Positions 55,155 to 64,000 of a stretch of 64,000 bases of DNA are shown here, piece by piece. The notes under the pieces were generated by a model, which searched no databases, had not been told where the DNA came from, and saw only the letters and a program-made list of their open reading frames with translations. The position numbers were made by a program, and so were the translations under genes. Positions within the stretch are counted from its first letter, which is position 1, and each line of letters opens with the position of its first letter. The stretch is from Schistosoma haematobium (Eukaryota > Platyhelminthes > Trematoda > Strigeidida > Schistosomatidae), in assembly GCF_000699445.3 (NCBI RefSeq), contig NC_067200.1, positions 17,800,510 through 17,864,509 of the forward strand, given 5' to 3'.

Positions 55155-56640
55155 TTTATCGCTAAATTTATTGGAAGCCTAGATTAGCTTCATGCTGGCC
55201 GGCTGTTCATTCATTTTAACGAAGTAAGTGAGGCCTATTAATATCAATATAGGAGATTGGTTTTCACTCCACCAATCGGGAGTGGAGATATATCCTATCA
55301 GCCATGTACGTATAAACACATTATCGATAAAAAGATTCCTAATGCAAGTCCAGCTGATCTAATATTAATGGGGACTTCTTATGGCCTTCTTTATTACAAA
55401 CTTTATTTTGAAATAGAGACGTGAACCGGATCCTTTCGGAGAAGCAGCATGGTTTTAGAATAGGTTATTCTCGTCTCACTAACTTATCAGTCACTCGTGA
55501 AGGCTAGTGCGCTCTTAAGGACCAAAAGCTACCTGTAGACGTCGCCTTCATTGATTTCAGCAAAGCTTTTGACAAAGTTCCGCACAACCGGCTGTTATAT
55601 AAGTTAAGAAAAGTCGGGATTGGAGGCAATTTATTGATGTGGCTAAAAGACTTTCTAGTTGGGCGCCAACAAAGAGTACGGGTAAACTCAAAGTTATCTG
55701 GCTGGGAAATTGCTTAGTGGAATGCCTCAGGGTTCAGTCTTGGGGCCAGTGTTATTCCTCTTGTATGTAAATGACCTTCCTAGCCTAATATCATCATCGG
55801 TCATGCTATATGCTGACGATGTCAAGATATGGAGAGCGATAAGAAGTAAAGGTGATAGCTTAGAACTCCAAAATGACCTGAAGAAATTATCTGAACGGTC
55901 TCAAACCTGGGAGTTGCCGATAAATATTTCCAAGTGCGTTGTGATGCATATCGGTCATCAAGGTACAGATACATACACGATAAATAAAACTGAGCTGCCT
56001 GGTGTCCAGATACACAGTGACTTAGGAGTCATCGTTAGCCAAGACTCGAAGATACTGCACACTGCCGTGCAACAGCCGCCAAAGGTTCTTGAACTTTATG
56101 TCATGTCGACGCTAAGACGTTTTTTGACTTTGTATACAGTGTTCGTACGTCCTAAGCCTGAGTACTGCATACAAGCTGCTAGCCCCTGCTTAAAAAAGAC
56201 AGTAAACTTTTAAAAAAGGTTCAGAGAACAAAAACTAAGCTGACTACCGGGATAGCGGAGCTCTTGTATAATGCTCGACTAGCCAAGCTAAACCTATTCC
56301 CGCAGAACTATAGGCGACTTGATTACAGTTTTCAAGTTGCTTAGTGATGAATTTTTACCCAATATGCCCTCATTTATTTTGTCTGCCAAAACAGAGAATT
56401 TACGAGGACACTCCAAAAACTTTCACAAGCCCGGGAAAAATTACTTGTCAGCTGAATATCGACATTCCTATCGGATCATCAACGAGTGGGATTCATTACC
56501 TCAGCACGTGATTGAGGCTGGATCCGTCGGCTCTTTCAAAAGAAAGTTGGATCAACTGAGAGACTACCATTGCCGCGACCAACACAGACTATCAAGCCTC
56601 CTGTCCTTTCTAAACTGAGGCTGAAACTATATAAGTTGCT
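55155..56640 (+). mobile_element. CR1-like non-LTR retrotransposon, RT to C-terminus, decayed
   Basis: Encodes in shifting frames ILSEKQHGFR, VDVAFIDFSKAFDKVPHNRL (RT motif A), MLSGMPQGSVLGPVLFLLYV (motif B), SVMLYADDVKIWRAI (catalytic YADD), then FFNLYTVFVRP-like and, at 56319-56618, a C-terminal region with FKLLSDEF and RHSYRIINEWDSLPQHVIEA. PQGSVLGP and LYADD are CR1/jockey-type. Frameshifts near 55510, 55715 and 56210 make it dead. No simple tail found. Confidence 0.85.
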
Positions 56641-57659
56641 ATCCTTCTTCGTTGGTAAGTCCTTGAGTATAAGTTCCTTTGAATAGGGTTAGGTAATTAG
56701 TTCAAGGACTAGGAGTTTCAGGATGAGCGCGAAATTCAATAAGCGCTATTCTGTTAGTTTGTTGGTAACATATAGCTTCACTATGTTGACATTTATCTCA
56801 GGATTAAAAGTTACAGGCTGTGATTTAGAAACAGCAATGAATTGCCTGGTATGAGCAACCGAAAAAAAACAAAATAAAAAATTTGGTAAGTTTGACGCTT
56901 AATTTTACTTTAAGAAAACAAAACACACTTTTTTGATGTCATTCAAAGTATGTTGAGTGATATGCGGGACTATTTTTACATGACAGTTAGATTCATAGCT
57001 TTCATGCCATGCTGTTAGCCTTACCACCTGTTACTTGAGTATTTTAGCATAAATGGTCTTACTTAAACTGATTAAGAAAATAAATTGTATTGTCACAGAT
57101 CAATTTGGCCACGTGGACATGGTTTCAGTCATTCAGCTCTTATCATGGTCATAAACGTTTTAGTGATTATACGGGACTAAATACAGTCAGCGTAGTATGG
57201 ATACGTGTATCAAATACCACTTACAGGACGTTGAGGAATGTAACCAAGGGTACTTTTAATCAAAAGTGTTGCATCAACGACCAAAGGATGCCCTAACTCT
57301 CTGTAGGCTCGATTTGTGGGAGCGTATAAACCTTCGAGTTGTTTTTGACAGCATCTTCGTTGATAATTATTGTAACGTACCTTTGAAAAAAAGGAGAATA
57401 TCGAAATAGACATACTTCAGATCTAGAAGGAGGTGTGAAAGAACAAATTTCAAAGTTTCTCGTTTGTACTTTTAAGGATCGATCCATTTGTATTGATGTT
57501 TGACTCTGTCGTTATCGTTACTGTTCAGTGGTGTATTCAAACAAAAAATAACTTTAGATGCTATATATCGTGAAAAAATGTCATATTTAAAATAGTTCAA
57601 CAAGCGTTCCTAACGTTGGGGTATTCTATCTCCTTACTCCTCGTTTTCAGAGTTTTAAA
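56641..57659. other. No gene supported
   Basis: Short frames on both strands at 57090-57487 overlap each other and lack splice signals. AAAAAAACAAAATAAAAAA at 56861 may mark an old element tail. Confidence 0.4.
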
Positions 57660-58335
57660 GTAGACGTGGGACATTTAATGATCACTGAAGAACGGATTTA
57701 TGACCTCGCACTTCTGAGCCCCCTGGGTACAACTGAGGGACAGTAAGTCTTAACTTCAAACTCTCATTTTGGGAAGATACTGGTGGAATGCCAATTCTTC
57801 TGATCACTTCGATCAACAATGCTAACATCAGTGTGATTGTTTACCCATAAAGGGAGAATGTTGTTTCGGAAGTGGTCTACATCAGCACATAAACTAATGG
57901 AAGAGTGTAAATTAGTTGAGCGTATTGATCACCTTAATTATCTAAGAAGTCTCATTTGCCCTGGTAGGTTTGTGTTGGCCGAATTCTTGGCACGAATTCA
58001 GAAACCTTGGAAGGCTTTTTACAACTTGCTGTACTTGTGTAATTAACAAGATAACTGACTGCAACTAAAAAACGAGTTTACTGAGCAGCAGTTCACCCCG
58101 TCCTATTTTACAGGTATGAAATATGCCAATCAAGAATGGCGGATGCTAGGAGTCTAATAATATTCTATGATAGGCGTCTTTTGACTATTGCTCATATGCT
58201 TTAGAACCATCATGTCAACAATCCTGAGATTGGACACAAAGTTTCAGGCAATAATGTCACTCCGACCGATCACACGGAGAGATTTACGCATGCCTACCCA
58301 CTAAATACCTTGATGCGCGATGATGGCCATTATGG
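57660..58335 (+). mobile_element. Old NL-A-related RT fragment
   Basis: Translation around 57900 (LVERIDHLNYLRSLICPGRF, then EFLARIQKPWKAFYNLL) parallels NL-A VERVDNFTYLGSLISP and ISAQIRKACFAFDNLRHLW; an LRMP-like remnant (CTACGCATGCCTACC-like) follows near 58280. Heavily decayed. Confidence 0.6.
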
Positions 58336-58390
58336 AAATGTTGTTAGGAAATAGGTTGGGGAGGGTAAGCAAATATTATATCAGTATATA

Positions 58391-58797
58391 TGTAGTGACT
58401 CACATTTATCACGAGAACAAGACTGGTTTAATAAAAACAATTATTATTATGACCAACTGTACCAGTGTTTGTTTTAATGTGCTTTTGTTTGACTGTGCTA
58501 ATGACAACTATATTGTGCTTCCATTGTGATTCTTACACTTTGATTGTGACTTCGCGCGAATTCGGTTACGTTCTGTAACCAAGTTTGTATCCTGGCACGA
58601 TCTCGGTATCCTTTCGATACCACGAGATCGCCAGCAAATATGTCTCGATTTGGTCCATTAACTGCCTTCTAATATTTGGTTTCTCGGGGATTTTATGGAT
58701 TTATTTGGTTACGTTCAACCTACGCCTTCTAATCTACTTGGAACGTGTTTCTCTGTAGCGGTGTTCATAGTTAATCCCAACTCGACGCCACGCTACA
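58391..58797 (+). mobile_element. LTR 1 of gypsy-like tandem array
   Basis: 407 bp with TGTAG...CTACA ends. Followed two bases later by a primer-binding site. Contains AATAAAAACAATTATTATTA near 58430 as a possible poly(A) signal region. Identical in position and sequence to 60468-60874 and 62545-62951. Confidence 0.9.
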
Positions 58798-58799
58798 AT

Positions 58800-58808
58800 T
58801 GGTGACCC
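58800..58808 (+). promoter_or_regulatory. Primer-binding site, tRNA-Trp type
   Basis: TGGTGACCC just after the LTR matches the complement of the tRNA-Trp 3' end over 9 bases. CsRn1-clade elements use tRNA-Trp; recalled, not searched. Confidence 0.6.
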
Positions 58809-58932
58809 GTATTTTGGAACACGCCTCAACCTTTGGTCAAATCTTTCAAAGAAGCCGATTCGGTGAGTCTATGATTTATCTATCCACGTCTGTCGTATAT
58901 TTTCATATTTTTTAATATATGACATACTCGAC

Positions 58933-59909
58933 ATGACGGATAACGATAAGAATAGTATTAATATAATAGACTCACAGGTATGTGTACCGAATCCTTGTCA
59001 CTTTATTCGCGTGACGATGAATTCCACACTTTATTCGAGAAATTTTCCCCTATTAACTATTCTCCTCGCTGACCCGGCTGCTTGGTACGGAATGCATTCG
59101 CATACGTATTACCGTCTACCTCCCATCATCAAATGGTTAAGTTGAACGGTTTCATTGCCAACTTAAAAGTGCTCTACGAGCACACGAGAACGACAACTGG
59201 TACGAAACCTTATCGCTCGTCCTCTTAGGTATTCGAACGAGCTTGAAGGCAGATATACAATGTTCCGCCGCTAAACTGGTATACGGAACGACATTGCGTC
59301 TGTTCGGAGAATTCTTCACACCACGGAGCAGACCTGATTTCGGTAAATCAGACTACGTCCATCGACTGTCTGCATTTATGCGAACGCTGTCTCCGGTGTC
59401 AACTCGAATACAAAATCGACAGGTCGCTCTCCCTCGAGAGTTATCTACCTGTTCACATGTTTTCATACGAGTAGATTCGGTACGCAAACCTTTGCAACAA
59501 CCATAAGAAAGGCCCTTTTCATCTGATCGCTCGTCACGAAAAGACCTTCAAGGTTGATCGACATGGCCACGTCGAGATCGTCAGCATTGATCGTCTCAAA
59601 CCAGCACACGTCGATGACAGTGCCCTATCTGGTGACCTGAGATTCAATGCTAGACCTATCAAACCTAGCGGGATCCTTAAATCTTCTTCAGATCCCACGC
59701 TAGATACATCTGAGACCTGATTCTCATGGCCCGGTCAACAGCACGCGTCATCTGCACCGTCTACGGACGAGACGACAGTCTCACGTCCAGATCAGCAGAC
59801 CACGCCGCCTCTGACCTCGGATGAAATTGCAGGCTCACGAGATACGAACGAGACTGTCGTCTCACGCTCCGGTCGCCGAGTAGGGTTGCCCGTACGCTTC
59901 CGCGACTAG
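58933..59909 (+). pseudogene. gag N-terminus fused to integrase C-terminus, unit 1
   Basis: Starts MTDNDKNSINIIDSQVCVPN and runs to DPAAWYGM, a gag N-terminal type sequence. At GGAATGC (59089-59095) it joins, in another frame, the integrase core end (NG-stop-VERFHCQLKSALRAHEN in place of NGMVERFHRQ), then NWYETLSLVLLGIRTSLKAD, a C-terminal domain and the last motif SRSGRRVGLPVRFRD. Stops at NG*VER, after LQQP and at SET* confirm it is dead. Microhomology GGAATGC/TGC marks the deletion. Confidence 0.8.
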
Positions 59910-59955
59910 CCGCACAGTTAACAAACGATATGGTGTAGGGTTATTCCTATGCTAC

Positions 59956-60423
59956 ATGCATGCTACACTCTTCTCTTTTCTGATTTTCTTTTTATTTCCT
60001 GAGCCCACGCCTTCGACCATCTCCGTTTGGTTCCGTCGACTTCAGCCAACTTTGGCGAAAGCTGGACTGGCCACCCATGCACTTGTCAACGCACTCAGTC
60101 GACATTTTGGTTTCGAATGCTTGGCATACTCTTGGTCTCGAACTTGGTCGTTACGGTCGCTTCTGGTCATTTGGCTCAACTGGGTTTCGTCCTACGTCTG
60201 CAGCGTTTCTGGTCCGCATTCCCTACGAACGCAATCTTCAGATTCTGGATACAAACCACTCTCGTGTAGCATGCCAACTCAAGCAACAAATACAGCACAT
60301 CGCTCCTGGTACCGTTCTCCGAAAACGACCTTCGTTGGCAACTCGACGATCAACGATCGCTTTCCTGTTCGTCAATTCTTCCGTCCTACAATCGCTCGTC
60401 AGCCGATCAGTCTCACAATTTAA
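59956..60423 (+). other. Open frames in the 3' region, unit 1
   Basis: A 155-codon frame starts MHATLFSFLIFFLFPEPTPS (hydrophobic start, signal-like), and overlapping frames of 80 and 126 codons lie inside. No recognised domain. May be a remnant third ORF of the parent element or 3' UTR; base composition alone could keep frames open here. Confidence 0.35.
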
Positions 60424-60454
60424 ACCGCTATTTATCGAAAATGTATACCCTTTC

Positions 60455-60467
60455 TAGCGGGGGCTCC
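60455..60467 (+). promoter_or_regulatory. Purine-rich tract before LTR 2
   Basis: TAGCGGGGGCTCC immediately precedes TGTAG, in the place of a polypurine tract, but it is short and ends in CTCC. Confidence 0.4.
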
Positions 60468-60874
60468 TGTAGTGACTCACATTTATCACGAGAACAAGAC
60501 TGGTTTAATAAAAACAATTATTATTATGACCAACTGTACCAGTGTTTGTTTTAATGTGCTTTTGTTTGACTGTGCTAATGACAACTATATTGTGCTTCCA
60601 TTGTGATTCTTACACTTTGATTGTGACTTCGCGCGAATTCGGTTACGTTCTGTAACCAAGTTTGTATCCTGGCACGATCTCGGTATCCTTTCGATACCAC
60701 GAGATCGCCAGCAAATATGTCTCGATTTGGTCCATTAACTGCCTTCTAATATTTGGTTTCTCGGGGATTTTATGGATTTATTTGGTTACGTTCAACCTAC
60801 GCCTTCTAATCTACTTGGAACGTGTTTCTCTGTAGCGGTGTTCATAGTTAATCCCAACTCGACGCCACGCTACA
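60468..60874 (+). mobile_element. LTR 2 of tandem array
   Basis: Shared by units 1 and 2: it serves as the right LTR of one and the left LTR of the next. No flanking target duplication. Confidence 0.9.
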
Positions 60875-61009
60875 ATTGGTGACCCGTATTTTGGAACACG
60901 CCTCAACCTTTGGTCAAATCTTTCAAAGAAGCCGATTCGGTGAGTCTATGATTTATCTATCCACGTCTGTCGTATATTTTCATATTTTTTAATATATGAC
61001 ATACTCGAC

Positions 61010-61986
61010 ATGACGGATAACGATAAGAATAGTATTAATATAATAGACTCACAGGTATGTGTACCGAATCCTTGTCACTTTATTCGCGTGACGATGAATT
61101 CCACACTTTATTCGAGAAATTTTCCCCTATTAACTATTCTCCTCGCTGACCCGGCTGCTTGGTACGGAATGCATTCGCATACGTATTACCGTCTACCTCC
61201 CATCATCAAATGGTTAAGTTGAACGGTTTCATTGCCAACTTAAAAGTGCTCTACGAGCACACGAGAACGACAACTGGTACGAAACCTTATCGCTCGTCCT
61301 CTTAGGTATTCGAACGAGCTTGAAGGCAGATATACAATGTTCCGCCGCTAAACTGGTATACGGAACGACATTGCGTCTGTTCGGAGAATTCTTCACACCA
61401 CGGAGCAGACCTGATTTCGGTAAATCAGACTACGTCCATCGACTGTCTGCATTTATGCGAACGCTGTCTCCGGTGTCAACTCGAATACAAAATCGACAGG
61501 TCGCTCTCCCTCGAGAGTTATCTACCTGTTCACATGTTTTCATACGAGTAGATTCGGTACGCAAACCTTTGCAACAACCATAAGAAAGGCCCTTTTCATC
61601 TGATCGCTCGTCACGAAAAGACCTTCAAGGTTGATCGACATGGCCACGTCGAGATCGTCAGCATTGATCGTCTCAAACCAGCACACGTCGATGACAGTGC
61701 CCTATCTGGTGACCTGAGATTCAATGCTAGACCTATCAAACCTAGCGGGATCCTTAAATCTTCTTCAGATCCCACGCTAGATACATCTGAGACCTGATTC
61801 TCATGGCCCGGTCAACAGCACGCGTCATCTGCACCGTCTACGGACGAGACGACAGTCTCACGTCCAGATCAGCAGACCACGCCGCCTCTGACCTCGGATG
61901 AAATTGCAGGCTCACGAGATACGAACGAGACTGTCGTCTCACGCTCCGGTCGCCGAGTAGGGTTGCCCGTACGCTTCCGCGACTAG
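61010..61986 (+). pseudogene. gag/integrase fusion, unit 2
   Basis: Same fusion, same stops and same junction as unit 1 at a 2077-bp offset, so the deletion predates the duplication. Confidence 0.8.
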
Positions 61987-62032
61987 CCGCACAGTTAACA
62001 AACGATATGGTGTAGGGTTATTCCTATGCTAC

Positions 62033-62500
62033 ATGCATGCTACACTCTTCTCTTTTCTGATTTTCTTTTTATTTCCTGAGCCCACGCCTTCGACCATCTC
62101 CGTTTGGTTCCGTCGACTTCAGCCAACTTTGGCGAAAGCTGGACTGGCCACCCATGCACTTGTCAACGCACTCAGTCGACATTTTGGTTTCGAATGCTTG
62201 GCATACTCTTGGTCTCGAACTTGGTCGTTACGGTCGCTTCTGGTCATTTGGCTCAACTGGGTTTCGTCCTACGTCTGCAGCGTTTCTGGTCCGCATTCCC
62301 TACGAACGCAATCTTCAGATTCTGGATACAAACCACTCTCGTGTAGCATGCCAACTCAAGCAACAAATACAGCACATCGCTCCTGGTACCGTTCTCCGAA
62401 AACGACCTTCGTTGGCAACTCGACGATCAACGATCGCTTTCCTGTTCGTCAATTCTTCCGTCCTACAATCGCTCGTCAGCCGATCAGTCCCACGATTTAA
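62033..62500 (+). other. Open frames in the 3' region, unit 2
   Basis: Same 155-codon frame as unit 1; the translation differs only at the third-last residue (ISPTI against ISLTI), from two base changes near 62493-62498. Confidence 0.35.
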
Positions 62501-62544
62501 ACCGCTATTTATCGAAAATGTATACCCTTTCTAGCGGGGGCTCC

Positions 62545-62951
62545 TGTAGTGACTCACATTTATCACGAGAACAAGACTGGTTTAATAAAAACAATTATTA
62601 TTATGACCAACTGTACCAGTGTTTGTTTTAATGTGCTTTTGTTTGACTGTGCTAATGACAACTATATTGTGCTTCCATTGTGATTCTTACACTTTGATTG
62701 TGACTTCGCGCGAATTCGGTTACGTTCTGTAACCAAGTTTGTATCCTGGCACGATCTCGGTATCCTTTCGATACCACGAGATCGCCAGCAAATATGTCTC
62801 GATTTGGTCCATTAACTGCCTTCTAATATTTGGTTTCTCGGGGATTTTATGGATTTATTTGGTTACGTTCAACCTACGCCTTCTAATCTACTTGGAACGT
62901 GTTTCTCTGTAGCGGTGTTCATAGTTAATCCCAACTCGACGCCACGCTACA
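62545..62951 (+). mobile_element. LTR 3 of tandem array
   Basis: Third copy at the same 2077-bp period; begins unit 3. Confidence 0.9.
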
Positions 62952-63086
62952 ATTGGTGACCCGTATTTTGGAACACGCCTCAACCTTTGGTCAAATCTTT
63001 CAAAGAAGCCGATTCGGTGAGTCTATGATTTATCTATCCACGTCTGTCGTATATTTTCATATTTTTTAATATATGACATACTCGAC

Positions 63087-64000
63087 ATGACGGATAACGA
63101 TAAGAATAGTATTAATATAATAGACTCACAGGTATGTGTACCGAATCCTTGTCACTTTATTCGCGTGACGATGAATTCCACACTTTATTCGAGAAATTTT
63201 CCCCTATTAACTATTCTCCTCGCTGACCCGGCTGCTTGGTACGGAATGCATTCGCATACGTATTACCGTCTACCTCCCATCATCAAATGGTTAAGTTGAA
63301 CGGTTTCATTGCCAACTTAAAAGTGCTCTACGAGCACACGAGAACGACAACTGGTACGAAACCTTATCGCTCGTCCTCTTAGGTATTCGAACGAGCTTGA
63401 AGGCAGATATACAATGTTCCGCCGCTAAACTGGTATACGGAACGACATTGCGTCTGTTCGGAGAATTCTTCACACCACGGAGCAGACCTGATTTCGGTAA
63501 ATCAGACTACGTCCATCGACTGTCTGCATTTATGCGAACGCTGTCTCCGGTGTCAACTCGAATACAAAATCGACAGGTCGCTCTCCCTCGAGAGTTATCT
63601 ACCTGTTCACATGTTTTCATACGAGTAGATTCGGTACGCAAACCTTTGCAACAACCATAAGAAAGGCCCTTTTCATCTGATCGCTCGTCACGAAAAGACC
63701 TTCAAGGTTGATCGACATGGCCACGTCGAGATCGTCAGCATTGATCGTCTCAAACCAGCACACGTCGATGACAGTGCCCTATCTGGTGACCTGAGATTCA
63801 ATGCTAGACCTATCAAACCTAGCGGGATCCTTAAATCTTCTTCAGATCCCACGCTAGATACATCTGAGACCTGATTCTCATGGCCCGGTCAACAGCACGC
63901 GTCATCTGCACCGTCTACGGACGAGACGACAGTCTCACGTCCAGATCAGCAGACCACGCCGCCTCTGACCTCGGATGAAATTGCAGGCTCACGAGATACG
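63087..64000 (+). pseudogene. gag/integrase fusion, unit 3, cut by window end
   Basis: Same as units 1 and 2 up to the window edge (GGCTCACGAGATACG). The array therefore has at least 2.7 units. Confidence 0.8.

Larger units (their letters stand above)
58798..60467 (+). mobile_element. Internal region, array unit 1 (deleted gypsy-like element)
   Basis: 1670 bp between LTRs in place of the several kb needed for gag-pol. Order: primer-binding site, first part of gag, fused end of integrase, 3' region with open frames, purine-rich tract, next LTR. A complete element of this CsRn1/Boudicca-like type would also carry protease, reverse transcriptase and RNase H, all absent. Confidence 0.85.

Noticed and set aside
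57090..57487. Overlapping short frames on both strands
   Set aside because: Mutually antisense, no splice borders, no domain.

Overview
The window looks like nuclear DNA of a blood fluke (Schistosoma or a close relative). It is AT-rich and intron-rich, with no operons. It is packed with hammerhead-ribozyme SINEs of the Sm-alpha type, RTE-like and CR1-like non-LTR retrotransposon pieces, and a CsRn1/Boudicca-like Ty3/gypsy element. The genus call rests on these families and is an inference; no database was searched.

Host genes. Most of the window (about 54.7 kb down to 17.4 kb, possibly 14.8 kb) carries a minus-strand gene cut into small exons of 28 to 279 bp. I recovered the exons from open frames bounded by AG acceptors and GT donors and checked that codon phase carries over each intron. 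Exons 1-5 form one phase-consistent chain and exons 6-18 form a second. The exon 5 to 6 step does not join in phase, so this is either one gene with a missing exon or two neighbouring genes. I do not recognise the protein. A separate minus-strand first exon lies at 6267-6660: an acidic protein with an EH1-like motif near its start and a long Asp tract encoded by an ATC/GAT microsatellite. A weak plus-strand terminal exon is possible at 54913-55145.

Mobile DNA fills the introns. I name the families locally. HS1 and HS2 are two tRNA-derived SINE families, each carrying its own hammerhead ribozyme; HS2 matches Sm-alpha. NL-A and NL-B are 5'-truncated RTE-like non-LTR families: NL-A ends in CTGACTGACTG, NL-B ends in GTAAGTAAGTAAG. 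RP1 is a short retroposon of about 125 bp with clear target-site duplications. MITE1 is about 292 bp with terminal inverted repeats. TRIM1 is a small LTR-like unit seen alone and as direct repeats around a 79-82 bp core. Rep-H, Rep-C, SINE-D and FB1 are further unnamed repeats.

Right end. From 58391 to the window edge lies a head-to-tail array of 2077-bp units (single 407-bp LTR plus 1670-bp internal region) of a gypsy-like element. An internal deletion fuses the first part of gag to the end of integrase. The array runs off the window.

Most notable: (1) a perfect 407-bp inverted repeat flanking two exons of the minus-strand gene; (2) many hammerhead SINEs arranged as palindromes or as ribozyme-unit-ribozyme tandems; (3) catalytically intact hammerhead cores in sense orientation within introns, two of them under 80 nt from a splice site; (4) the tandem array of an already deleted LTR element; (5) the TRIM-like TRIM1 dimers.
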